Positions 11,101-22,312 of a DNA stretch of 49,520 bases are shown in pieces. The DNA lies in the NCBI GenBank assembly GCA_015657535.1, contig JADHZB010001456.1, positions 3,287 to 52,806 of the forward strand, in the 5' to 3' direction. The notes under the pieces are model-generated. The model worked only from the letters and a program-made list of their open reading frames with translations. It was not told the DNA's origin and did not search any database. A program made the position numbers and the translations under genes. This DNA comes from Nephromyces sp. MM_2019 (Eukaryota > Apicomplexa > Aconoidasida > Nephromycida). Position 1 is the first letter of the stretch; each line of letters opens with the position of its first letter.

Positions 11101-14100
11101 TAAAAAAATGTTTAATCTACATAATGCAATTCTGTGTGTTTTGTTTTGCAAGATTCATAGCAAAACCTTAGAGTTATAACTTTTATAATATCAGCTAGGA
11201 ATTTTCATGGCAGCTGATTTGTTTTTGGCCAAAAACTATTATATGCTATTTCCCGGGCGTTGGAAAAGTTTATTTGTATATTTTGCATCTTTTGGGGAAT
11301 ACACTTTTTCCTAGGCATCTTGGAGTAATAGTTAGGGGAGAGCATGATAATGGCTATAGGGACATAGTATTTCAAGAAATATTTGCTAGAAGTATCAAGC
11401 GAATATGGGAACGCTGGATTCACAAACAGCGCGAGAAGTTGAAATCAAGTAAACAGCTTGAAGTTATTGTTGCGAGGTACTTTTTTTAGCTTGAATTTCA
11501 ATAATACTTTCCCCCTATACACGACTATTATGCTGATTTTTTAAGAAATGTTTTTAAATTGAAGCGCTTGCAAAAATATAAAGAATTCACATGAGAATTA
11601 CCGAGATATTCAACGCATTACTATGGTTGCTATATTTTCAACGGGGATTTCCATTGGAAATTTTTTCAAAGTTACTGATCATGCAACTTTAATAAGAAAC
11701 TGCGATGAAAGTTGCTGCCTCCTCTGCAACACCTGCAATATGGCTTTCCTTTAAAACTAATATTTAACAAGCGATAGAGGGGCTGGCATTGCATTTTTGT
11801 GTTTTTACCTCAGTCCAGAACGCATTACAGAGCTTCTTAATATCATTTTAGAGGATTCTGAAGTTTCAACTAGATTTTGGAAGGACTATATTCTTCCTGA
11901 GGCTCAAAGAAGGTTTGCATAATATATCTATGCTGGCTATAAGCGCACTAAACTTTTGAATAGACATTAATTAATATTTTTTGAAAAACAGCCAATTATT
12001 TTAAAAAGCTATGCTAAATTTTTATCCTGCCACACCATATCCAGCTATGCTGCAACTTATAAATTCAAGTATTTGAACAATTAGACTAGTGATGTGTTTT
12101 TTTAAAAATTGTTTATACAACATAAGAAATAAGAAAAACAAAAAGAGTAGAAGTGTAGGTTATTATCTTTCTCATCGTTGAGTTAAATATATACAATGTA
12201 AGCTATAACACAAATAGAATACCCTAACGATGATAAGTTATGAACAACCTTTTTTTTATTCTTTTCTTAGTTGAGCCTAAATTGTGTTGAATTGAACGCA
12301 ACTCCGGCAAAAGCATTTTCGAAAGCTGAAAAGCAATTTTTTTTGACTAAAATTTTGCTTTTCAGCTTTCTTGATGGTCTTAAATCGCAGTGCTTTTTTA
12401 TCCTCAAAGTTAATCAACTAATTTGGTAAATTTTTGGGCTTGGCTATTAACACTATCAGTGGAATAACCTTTAAGCATTTGTTCTTAAATTCAATGCATT
12501 GAAAAATTTTATTTCTAAAGTATAAAGCTACTTATAATTAGTAAGCAGCTTATCTGGTGAATTATTAAGCCAGAATGAATCTATTTATAAAAAAAAGTGC
12601 TTATTTCTTAAAAAACAGTACTATTTCAGGAATAATATTGGAATCAAATCAGAATAGTCATGCCGATTTTTAGTTAAGCCGTTCTGCTCAAAAATACTTG
12701 TAGAAAAGTTACCACGAATATTATATTTAGTATATGCCACAAAAACACAGCAAACTGTAAACCGTTGGCTTGCAGGTTCAATGTTGATTTCTCCGCTGAT
12801 AATATATTTCCCAAGAAACTAGTCAATTTGCAAAACTTGCTAAAGTCTCTACAGTTTCACCTTGGACTGAAGTTCAAAGATGGTCTTTGCACACATGAAG
12901 AAAATGAGTGCGTAAAGCGCTTTAATATTTCAGACTTAAGTGAATTCGATGAAGATAGGGAAACGGGGCTATTTCAATACAGGACTAGCATTTTAAACTC
13001 GCTGCAACTAAGCGATCAGGATATCCATGATTTTAAAGTGAGATATTTCTTTGGTTACATTTATCAGTACAGGCGCAGAAGCTAAAAACATATGATTGAT
13101 AAAACCCGGAAAATCTTAATGTGCTTTTGTTCATGTGGCAAAAACCTTTAGAAAGTGTGCCTATACAAAATTTTTTTTTCCTTCCCTTAGTGCGCATACT
13201 ATGAGAGCAGCAATCACTTTCCGCACATATTGGACCTGATTTTAATGCATTTTTTGACTTACTGTGGAAAGTAATGTTATCAGCCTTTTATTAACCTTTT
13301 TTTTGAAAACTTCATTCTTCTCCATAAATGTAGAGCCAAAAGTTTTTTAAATGACAGTTCACAAGTCTCAAAAGGTAGGAATCTCATTCTATGCTCTTTA
13401 GATGCGCATTTAAAAGAGCGGATATAGGACTTGCCAGCGTTACCGTGCAATAGCATAAGCACAAGTATGCAGGGGAAAGCGCTTTTTGCTGCTGAATTTG
13501 CTGTTTTTTGCATATATCAGTAGTATCACAACGTTAATTTTTGTTATTTTAACTTGACACGAGGAGGTAAAATGGCAAATGATACACACACAAAAAAAAA
13601 GCTGATACCATTTTTCTTTACTTTTGTTGTATATATAAGCCGCTGGAGTCCCACACTGTGAAAATGATTTGTTACCAAATTCAAAAAGTTTTAAACTTCT
13701 GCAGGTTCAATCGAAATGCTATATTATATTACGCAGTGCAATCGAATACTTACAAGGCATAGTGTAGGCACATGCCTTTTGCTTTTGCTTTCTTGTAGCT
13801 CCGGAGATTTCATATCTTTAAAGGCTTTTACCCGAAAATAAAAATAATTTTCCCCCATACCTTAACTTCTTATCAAGCTGCTTACCTAAGACTTACTGAT
13901 CAACAGAATCACATCAAACTTCCTCCGGAAATAATGGTTGATTGGTTTCGAAAAGGTTTCTCATTTTATTTAAATGATAATTTTAATGCCGCTGCAAAGC
14001 ACATAATTCATGCGGAGAGTATGCTAAAAATAATATTTTTTCTTATACTTTCCCTTAAACTCAAGTGTTTGCGCTTCTTCAACCCCAATAAAATCTGGGT

Positions 14101-17100
14101 TAAATGAAAATCTACACTGAAGTATCTTTTGCTGTCCAGATTGCAAGTATAATAAATTAATTAAAAATAGTTTGAAATTTCCTGAACTAAAAAAAAAACT
14201 GAGTTGCATGTCAGTACCTAAAAGCAGCACTTAGTTGCAGCGAATTTTTTTCAACTTTTTAAAATCAATTTCACGGCATTCAGATGGTATTAAGCAATCT
14301 AATTAAAAATCAGCTTTAGCACTCCTATAAGACTATAAATACACTGGGAATGATATTCTGGCATTTTTTAAAGCGGGAAGTAATTGTATCTAAAAAATGA
14401 ATTTAGCTGCGGTCCGGTTTGCTATGATGCTCAAAGCTTAGTGCAGTAAGAGTTTTTGGCCAAATTTATGCGACTCTGTCTAATAAGATACATTTTTTCT
14501 TGGTAACGAAGCCTTATCCAAATGCTGCAGTACCTCCTTAAGTACTACTATCAGCACTACACGTCAACCACGCCGTGTTCCCTTAGGATATCAAAAACTA
14601 GAAGGAAAAGAGTTGCTTCTTAATGGAAACTCAGTTACAATGGGAAGATGTGCACCGCTGAAGGCTGTAATTCTAGGGGGCGCTTACCCATGTTACCCTT
14701 TTTGTGTTTATACGCCCACGGGAAATTTTTGCGAAAATTTTCAAAAGGACCGAGTTTCTATGGAGTTTTTATTGAAGGCCAACACACTGGCTGGTAATTT
14801 ATATCCCAAAACTCTGTATCAAAATCTCCGTTGAACATATAGATAACTAATATGTGATAATTAGTAGCTGAGGATATTCAAGCGGTACTGGCATTAAACT
14901 GCGACTGGTATTTTTGCTTTTTTCTGCTACGGATGTGCCTCTTAATGACATGCTATGTCAAGTGGTACCACAGCAAGCGTACTTTTATTTGCAAAATTTA
15001 TGCCGAAAAAATTGTTATATCGCGCTAGAGACTTAATTGAAATGTGATTTAGCACAAAATCTTACCTTTTTCTCACCTGCATTATGTTTTTAACTAATGA
15101 TAGGTTGTTATAAACAAAGCTTTAAGTATAACTCTTTTGCTGTAGGAAAAGATCCAATCATCATATCTAAAATGATAGTATACCTGGGGTATATTTTTTT
15201 AAAGCATGGGTTTGCCAAGGAAGCCTCTGAACTGGCGGAAGTAATTGCGTATAATTTCCCTGATGTCGGAACCTTGTATAGTGACGCAATGCTCCTTTTG
15301 ATGCAAGCGGAGCTAGCGCCAGGTATGTTTATAGAGCGCAGGAAAACTTGAAGCTAAAAAAAGATTGTGCAAAAATAATTAATAGGTATCATTAATTCAA
15401 GTTTGAGAGGCCCAAGAGTAATTTTTTAAAATAAAAATTGGGCAAAATTTTGATGAATTCAACTTTTAGTTAAATTCTGCCACACGGCACAAAGTTTTTG
15501 TATTTTATGCAGTTTTTTTTGACGAATTTAAATTTTTTTATTGTTCATTCAACCGTTTTTACCTTTTTTAAAGTTTCTTGCGGATTAGAGCAAGTCTAAC
15601 TAATTTGTTTAATCCCCTTTTGACACTACATTAATTATAGACTCCTCGGGCTACGCTGTCCAGTATAAAAAAGAAATTTTAGGAGAAAGGCTAATTTTCG
15701 AAGGGAAATATTCGTTCTACATATTACAGGCTAACTTACTTATAGCTGCTTACTTTTTTGAAAAAAAGCAGCACGAAAAAGTATGCAAATACGCATCTAA
15801 TGCCCTAGATACGTCAATTCAGGTTATTAAAGTTAGCTGGAGGCTGCTTTCAACTAAAAAAAATCTTTTCGCTGCAGCTTTTTACAAAAAATTTGGTAAT
15901 TTTAAATCTGAATCCGATGTGATTGCTAAAAAGCGTTTTTTTTCGGCAAAATTTTTTTAGCGCTTCTTCTAAGCCAAGCAAATTTTATCCTGATGATAGT
16001 TTTTTTATAGAAATTCGGATGGAGTAACGCTCATTGGACAGCTATCGCTGCATCTCGTCTTATGGGGAAAAGCTATATGAAATTAAAGGATTATAGCAAA
16101 GCCATAAGCGTTTTTGAGGCGTTAGTGGCTCTTTCAGACTCCCAGGCAGTACCAAAATTTATCAGAAGTATTAATCGAAGCATGCTGGCTAACGCCTTGA
16201 AAAAGTAAACTTAAGAAACTACAAAATGACTACCATTTTCGAGTTTTTAATTGTGCTAAGCATCCCTAAGAATTTGCTTCTGGCTTCTGCACTCTTTAGG
16301 CACGGATTTATTGAAGGTGGTTGCATTCAAGGTTTGCGGGCCCTTCATGAACTAGAAGACTGTCTCGGACCCTTTCATTCATTTACACTCAATACATTGT
16401 ATCTTTCAGCAAAGCTTTTGCATCACTTAGGCTGCATGAAATTGGCAAATCCTCCATTGGAATTAAGTTTTTCTGACCAAGATTGCGATGTAGGGTTTAT
16501 GTATATAATTTTATGTATATTTCCTCCGTGAGTGTCTAGATTGCAGCTATAATGCGCTCATCAGTGCAAAATAGGTAGCTTTAGTAAAATTTTGGCTTTG
16601 CTATACTCAATTTCAAAGCTGCATTATGAGCTATAAGCGATATCTTTTACTGCAAATTAGAGTTTTATACGAATGCTTGATGCTTTGGATTTTTGTATCA
16701 AGATACTATTTTCATATATTTTCTCTTTTTATACCCCCCAGCTTCAATCTCAATTTTTGCTTGCAGCGTTACATTGAATGCTGTACTATACACAGGTTTT
16801 TGTAAAAAAAAGCATAAAGCAACACGTTAATTTTTTTAATTTAGTCATTAAAAAATTGGCAAGCAAAGGGTCAACTTCCAGCAAATTGAACTTGACTTTT
16901 TTTGGCAATTTTAAAAATCTGCTTAAAGTTAGTTTAAACAAGAAATTCCTAATGAAATTTTAGAGTCGTAAGGCAGCTTATGAATAAATTTCATTAATGA
17001 GGTATTTACATGGCTCTCACTCCATTTACGATCTTTTTGTTTTAGGGGTTGTTAAAAGCCTAAATAGCAAAATTTTTTAGCTAAATTTATGCTTTTTAAC

Positions 17101-19281
17101 ATAAAGCATCACATTCAAACGACTGTTCACATATAAAATGTCGGCATAAAAACAAAATTTTTTATTTAAAAAATCTACTTAGGAATCGGTCGCACATAAA
17201 CTGCTTTTGCTTAATATATTACCTTCTGACATGGAAGTCATTGAGGAATATTATAACGACCCTAAGGATAAAAAATACAGAGAAGTAACTGCTAATATCT
17301 GCTTAATATCCTTGTAGTTTTTTTTGATTTGGAGAATACCAGCTATAGCGCCATAATCTCTAACAAAAACACACTTTAGCAAGCAGATTACACTATCTTC
17401 CTGGTAAATTTGTTGAAATGGCAATTGCTATGTATTACACGACTGCAAATATGTTTGAATTTTTTACAAAAAAAAAGGGCATAGAATAAGCTTATAAAGA
17501 AGCATCTTTCTATTTTTGTAGGAATGAAGTTACTGTTCAAAAGGCAAGACAACTTTTATACGTTAGCCTTGCTTTAATGTTTTTATTGCTGGCGATGATC
17601 AGCAGTGTCAATCAATTTTAATACTGAATAAAGCTTGTGTTGATACACTGCAGGAGGCTCTAAATTTATATTCAGTTCTTTTCGAACGCTTGGTTTGTCA
17701 AACTAAAATGGAGAACATTTATACATATGATAAGATAAGGTATTATGAAGGCAGAGTGAATTATGAGTTACAGGTTGAGACGCAGCTCTCAAGACTTTGC
17801 GCTGTTATTCGTAATACTTTTGAAGTGGTGATCTCGTCTTGGGATCTTTCAACTCAAAGAGTAAGCAGTTTTAAACGAGTGATACGACTGCTTTAAAGTT
17901 TTTTTTACTGTTAACCATTTAGGCCTAGGTGATTTTTGGAGGAGCCCAAACTCAATATTTTACTCTATTTTTGCAATGTTTAGCATCTGCACTTTCTTCA
18001 CTTTGTTAATTATGCATGCCATTGTATATAGCATTTTTTTGATGTCCTGCAGGTAATTCTATTCTTAAATTTTGTAAATTTTTTTTTATATACATAATAG
18101 ACTAAAATAAAAGAGCATTATCATGTATAATTTGCCTCCAAACATTAATTTTTTTGAATAAAGTTGCGCCCACACCATAAAATTGTAATTCGTCAATTTA
18201 AAAAAAAATAGTGTTTTTTAATTAAAAAAGAATACTATATAGAAAGATTTAATGAGCTATAGGGGAGGCGTAAATAAGAATTTGAAATTGAAACCCTCGC
18301 TTATTTTAGGACCTCTCACGGAAACTTATGGCGATTTTTTTATCTTTTTTAAGAGGGGACAAAGATTCAAAGTTTCTTAAAAATAATGCAGCAAAAACCT
18401 TTGATAATTCGGAAAAAAAACTTTTCTATGATTCTTCAAATATTTCTGACTATGAAAAACTTCTTGGAGCTACGGCCCGTAGTTTCAAATTTTTAGCGAA
18501 CGAAGACTCTATAGTTCGTTGCATTCAGGCAGATGAAGCTGGAATTCCATGCAGGTATTTACTCATTAATTATGATGAAATTAAACCTTAAAAAAGCCAA
18601 CTAAATTATACTTCTGTCACATATGATGCAATGTGAATTTTCAGGTACTTTGATCACCTGCTTTTTCAAATACTGCTGTTTTCGCCCCCTATTAGTAGTA
18701 TTGAGTCTATCTGCCTTGAGTGCCTCCAGGACTGTAAAAAAAATGGCAAAGTTCCTAAAACCTGGTAATTGGTAATTTTTGACTAATATAGTCTGTTTGG
18801 GTATTATATTTTCATAAATAAAACTGCGCTTTATTAATTTGTTTAATTGCAAAACCATTACTTTTTGAATGATTTTGAAGGATAATGGAGCGTGCTTTCA
18901 AGCAGAATCAAAATTTTGCACGGCTAATATAGATGGACTGGTAAGTTGTTTATATTTCATTCCTAGCAAAAAGCCCATACCCATTTCCAACAATATTTCA
19001 GGCTTAGAGAGTTATTTGAGGATGTTTTAAACCACGGAAATGAGAAAAAATTGAAAATTTTGGTAGATTTGATGCGACTTCTTTGGACGCCTCTACAAAA
19101 ACACACATTTTGTAGCCATATTGGAGTTTCCAATGAACTATTCTCAAATTCCAGATTTTCTAACTTAATCAACATGCAGCTAGACTACGAAGAGAAACTA
19201 GAAAAATGTATCCTACAACCCAAAATTGATAAATCTTTGAAGAAAAAATTAATTAAAAACTTCAAAATTTTTCTGGACTAG
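4212..19281 (+). CDS. CLU1: CLU/CLUH-like (clustered mitochondria) protein, about 21 exons
   Basis: CLU proteins bind mRNAs of nuclear-encoded mitochondrial proteins and control mitochondrial distribution. My exons are 4212-5104, 5896-6053, 7540-7699, 8358-8538, 8886-9230, 9670-9772, 10595-10790, 11315-11476, 11814-11912, 12776-13037, 13907-14018, 15104-15322, 15641-15831, 16011-16204, 16261-16489, 17183-17313, 17522-17561, 17654-17860, 18310-18554, 18645-18764 and 19002-19281. Phases agree at each junction and the sum is 1508 codons plus stop, close to family length. Diagnostic pieces are SNWYERIQ (exon 1, matching DWNEE-Q), ILVDYTGFRVV (exon 3), HFLHALGINMR|HLG across exons 7/8, and TRFWKDYILP (exon 9). 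From 13.9 kb the frame is helical and TPR-like. The ends of exons 4, 5, 15 and 17 are the least certain. The start is the first ATG of the 298-codon frame. Confidence 0.85.
5105..5895 (+). other. CLU intron 1; AT-rich, nothing else seen
   Basis: This 791-bp intron starts gtaggg and ends ttttcag. I saw no convincing coding segment on either strand and no tandem repeat. Confidence 0.6.
6054..7539 (+). other. CLU intron 2; long AT-rich intron
   Basis: This is the longest intron in the CLU model at 1486 bp. It starts gtgaat and ends ttgcttcag. No additional exon is needed, because the exon 2 to exon 3 junction (FDE|ELAKR) keeps phase and family spacing. I see no other feature in it except a TGCATGCATG stretch near 7072. 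Confidence 0.55.
8539..8733 (+). other. CLU1: Ambiguous CLU segment: retained coding sequence or intron
   Basis: The frame of CLU exon 4 stays open past the gtgaat donor at 8539 to a TAA at 8731-8733. It encodes 64 plausible residues with pieces such as ALYKLTLESAH and SPKIYTWLL, at the point where CLU proteins have the yyvLD.aR...P stretch. Splicing at 8539 is the only donor I found whose phase (0) fits the next exon at 8886. Extending to the end leaves no phase-compatible donor. Either this is intron with a chance frame, or there is an additional exon or donor I cannot see. Alternative splicing is possible. Confidence 0.4.
10595..11912 (+). CDS. CLU1: CLU exons 7-9: GINMR-HLG signature block
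   Basis: Exons 10595-10790, 11315-11476 and 11814-11912 hold the best conserved part of the family. Exon 7 ends with THFLHALGINM and a split AG codon. Exon 8 opens with the base that completes Arg and then HLGVIVRGEH, giving the LH..GINMRyLG motif. It continues with an amphipathic helix (QEIFARSIKRIW) matching the family's reMiaRa.Kh region. Exon 9 gives ITELLNIILED and FWKDYILPEAQ. Donors are gtatta, gtactt and gtttgc, and acceptors are gcag, ctag and ctcag. All three junctions are phase 2. This block alone fixes the family, the strand and the presence of introns. Confidence 0.88.
13907..19281 (+). CDS. CLU1: CLU exons 11-21: TPR-like C-terminal region
   Basis: From 13907 the conceptual protein is alpha-helical and shows TPR-type spacing. 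Examples are LGYIFLKHGFAKEASELAE (15104-15322), RLMGKSYMKLKDYSKAI (16011-16204) and LEDCLGPFHSFTLNTLYL followed by AKLLHHLGCMKLA (16261-16489). The last resembles the kinesin-light-chain-type TPRs of CLU proteins (lG..H..t...LA.l....g...A). The remaining exons are helical and lysine-rich without a family signature, ending at the TAG at 19279-19281. Exon 17522-17561 is only 40 nt and is followed by an intron of about 92 nt. That stretch and the donor at 15832 are the weakest choices. Confidence 0.65.
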
Positions 19282-19479
19282 TTTATAATGAAAAAACCTA
19301 ATTTCACGTCAAAAATTTTTTTGATGCAGCAAATTTTAAATCAATTTATTCGCTTCCTATAATAATTTTTCAACAAGTCAAATTTTTTTTGTTTTTATTA
19401 TTCCTAAATTGATGCTTCGTTAATCTCTTGGCTGATAAGTTAGCTTTAAAGTCTTTATAACACCTTTTTGTTTGCTTAG

Positions 19480-21381
19480 TGGGGAAACCACAAGGAAACG
19501 TCGTAGTTGTGGAGGAAAACCTTGAAGACAGAGATATACCAAGTTTACGGAACTCCTACGGTAGAAACTTGTTTTTTATTTTAATTCCTACATTTTAAAC
19601 CTACAAAATATAATGATGCTGCGAAGAAAGTACGTTTATATTGGTTATGAAATATTTCACAAAAGTGTCAGCCAATACAACTTTTTAAAAAATGTTTTGT
19701 TATTATTTTCAATTTTAAAACGTGTGAAATTAAGCAGTTAGTTTAGCAAAATAGTTTTTCTTTTGACTTATGACAAAGTATCTGAAGGCTCCAATTAGTA
19801 CTATTTTGCGTAGCTCTACAATTTATTTCATATCATCTTTCTGCGCAACTTAATACTTTGCTAGCAATTTGATGTTCGCTTAAAACTTCAAAAAAAATTT
19901 TGAGCTGTTGCGCTAGCAACTTTTTCTTAGAAAAAAAATATGTCATTTCCTTTGTTAAGAAAAAAAGGGTAATGAAAGCACTTTCAAAGATATGTTTCTT
20001 TGCAAAATTGCGAGTACTTTTTGGAAAAATTTAACATCACCACGAAGTGCTCCTTGACATCAAGTGTGCTGAAATTTTCATATAGTTAATCATTGGTTAT
20101 TAATTGGTACTTAACTATGCTTTTATGAAAAAAATTGACTTTTTTTTAGACGATATTTATAATGAGGGTATCCAAGTTGGTATGAATTTTAATAAAATAT
20201 CAAAGGAACCCGCTGATCTGCATGGGACAAAGATTTGGAGTATCATAGACACTAACCCTCAAGCTGGTAAGCTATAGCATATCAGCAATTATTTTGCAGC
20301 TTTATCGAAAGTGCATAAAATCTAGCGCAAAGCGAAGCACTAAAAAATTCACCTTTCCCACTATCCGGCCATATTAAGAACATTTTGAGAACCAATACCC
20401 AATTTTTTGGAGAATTTAATTATGGTCCTAAAGTGCTTAAAGCAGCTTTCTATGAATAAAAGAAAATTGCTTTTGATTGATTGCTAAATCTAGTTGAAGG
20501 ACTCCTTTTTTTGAGCTCTTAAATAAATAAGAATACTTTGAGGATATTGTAAAGATGAAACGAGACTGAGCTGCCTATAAAACCATAGTTGTTTTTTTCT
20601 TTCCTTCATAGCGAAGTCGGAAAGTGCTATAATGGTTTTTATACTTTGGAGAATAAACTGCATGCATTTTGTTTAAATTATATTAGTTGCTTATTTATCA
20701 CCCTTTTAATGCATGTCAGACTTTCAGAATTATGGATTTACATATCCATTTATAAGTTTCATTCTCAAATGTATCACTGCTTAGAGCGATAATCTATTTG
20801 CTTGAGCTGTCAATTTCAGAGATATTAGTTGCAGCTCGTTATGAGCACTAATAGATTAACAACTTTAAATTGTGCATTTTTATGTAACTTTTTATCTGAG
20901 CTTGATTAATCTAGTTAGTCATTGAGTTTCGGGGAAGGAAAAATTCATCAACTTCGTTGGAAAAAAATTTTAAACGAAGAATTTACTATATTATTCTACC
21001 CAAATAATTACCGCTATTGCATAGGAATATAGCTTTCTTGGCTGCTGTATGAAAGAAAATAGTGGGTTATGTTCCTACGGACTACAGCAAGTGAATTTAT
21101 TGTTACAAGCATCATTTCTCATAAATTTTTTTTGTGCAAGACTTGCAGTAGTTCATATATTGAATTCATACGTTCTGTTATTTGCAGAGTATTGTTTCCT
21201 AAAAGCAGCCAGTAAATTATCCGACTGCCAGGATGAGCGTATTAAAGTGGCCAGCTTTGACGATGGCACAGGATATATACTAAAGCATACAGCTAAGTTC
21301 AGCGAAAAAAGATTTGCAAAGAATGCGGCTTCTGAGCAACTTATGGACACCTATGGTTTGCGTTCGAAGTTATTAGAATGA
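19480..21381 (+). CDS. Unknown small protein, five exons including two micro-exons
   Basis: The model uses exons 19480-19560, 20150-20266, 20612-20634 (23 nt), 21063-21090 (28 nt) and 21188-21381 (TGA). All five join without phase conflict: 1|1, 1|1, 1|0, 0|1, 1|stop. The protein of about 150 residues reads through GKPQGNVVVVEENLEDRD, DIYNEGIQVGMNFNKI, WVMFLRTTA, YCFLKAASKL and a C-terminus rich in Lys/Ala (KFSEKRFAKNAASEQL). I do not recognise a family. The first coding exon with ATG is not found. It should lie between 19282 and 19479 and end in phase 1. The gene follows the CLU stop by about 200 bp on the same strand. Exons 1, 2 and 5 are better supported than the micro-exons. Confidence 0.45.
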
Positions 21382-21759
21382 TTTAATGAAGCGATAAATT
21401 GGCACCGACTGTAGTATATATTCTTGGCGCTTCGATTTTAGGGTTTTATTTTTTCTTATACACTCTGGAAAATTTCGTTTTTACCTTCTTCGAGCAGATC
21501 TGCACATCTTTTTCCAGGAAATTAAGGCGAATATGCGCATGCACGTCTTAATTTAGTATTCTTGAATTACCTGCAATGAGTATTCCCTCGATGTGGGACC
21601 AAAGTTTGCATTTTTAGAAATTATCCAGCAGGTGGTAAAAGTGGAGCTAAATCTACACAATAAGCATTTTTTTAAGATGTGCGGGAGCGTCAAGTCTTCG
21701 CAAACTGCATTTCACTTAGCATATTAGGCAGCCTGAAGATTATCACCAATTGAAAAATA
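21382..21759. other. Gene-free interval between convergent units
   Basis: AT-rich sequence between the + strand gene ending at 21381 and a minus-strand coding segment ending near 21760. I see nothing else that I can support. Confidence 0.4.
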
Positions 21760-21974
21760 CTACGAAAAGCAGTCCCAGACTTTGCAAGACTGAGTGGTAA
21801 TGGAAAAAATAAAAAGCCCGTAAATCTTTTTAGTTAAAACGCTGCCCGTAAAGAATTCAAATGCTGAGACTGTCAATCGCCGTACCATTATTTGATATAG
21901 CAACTTCAATATGAACGTATCAACTCTTTCAGCTAAAATGTCTGGTGTTAGCGGCAACAATTCGTGTTTAAGCT
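21760..21974 (-). CDS. Candidate minus-strand exon, unknown protein
   Basis: Reading the complement from an AG acceptor (agctttcttgag) at 21975, the frame is open with protein-like composition: LPLTPDILAERVDTFILKL and then YQIMVRRLTVSAFEFF. The donor is unclear; a gtttta lies near 21840 and the frame itself stops near 21760. The segment is helical, with mixed charged and hydrophobic residues. It may belong with the segment at 22091-22268 and that near 24 kb as one minus-strand gene. No family is recognised. Confidence 0.35.
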
Positions 21975-22090
21975 CTCAAGAAAGCTGACCGCTATGCTTT
22001 TTTCTGGAAAAAAGAATAAATTTTGTGTGTTTACTACTTGTATCTGTGGTTCTTTTCGTTATAAACTATGCGCAAGAGTGTACCAGGAAA

Positions 22091-22268
22091 CTACGCATTT
22101 TCGAAGCCTCCCGGGACACTTGATGCGTAGAATATAATTAAAGCTGAGGGAAGCCATTCCTCGCTCGCTGAAACTCTTTGAAAAAAGCTCATACACATAA
22201 AAAAATGCTCAAGGCTGTGTGATGCTAAATTCGTTTGTAGTTGAAGAGAAGAAAGCGGTGCATACCCA
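22091..22268 (-). CDS. Candidate minus-strand exon, unknown protein
   Basis: On the complement, a cattatttag acceptor at 22269 opens a frame reading GYAPLSSLQLQTNLASHSL and then HFFMCMSFFQRVSASEEWL. It has possible donors gtgtcc and gtagtt near the end. The gtgtcc donor is phase 1 and would join the 21974 segment in frame. The residues look like a folded helical protein but match no family I know. Confidence 0.33.
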
Positions 22269-22312
22269 CTAAATAATGGGAGTTGCTTAATCTCCCGCCG
22301 CCCCCTCATCAA

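Noticed and set aside
14587..14834. Possible additional CLU exon after gttcccttag, with ELLLNGNSVTMGRCAPLK
   Set aside because: Exon 13907-14018 joins 15104-15322 directly in phase 1 with good TPR spacing, so this segment is not needed, and it does not look helical.
16767..16795. 29-nt possible CLU micro-exon between ttgcttgcag and gttttt
   Set aside because: No phase choice allows it to join both neighbours without a stop; exon 16261-16489 to 17183 works without it.
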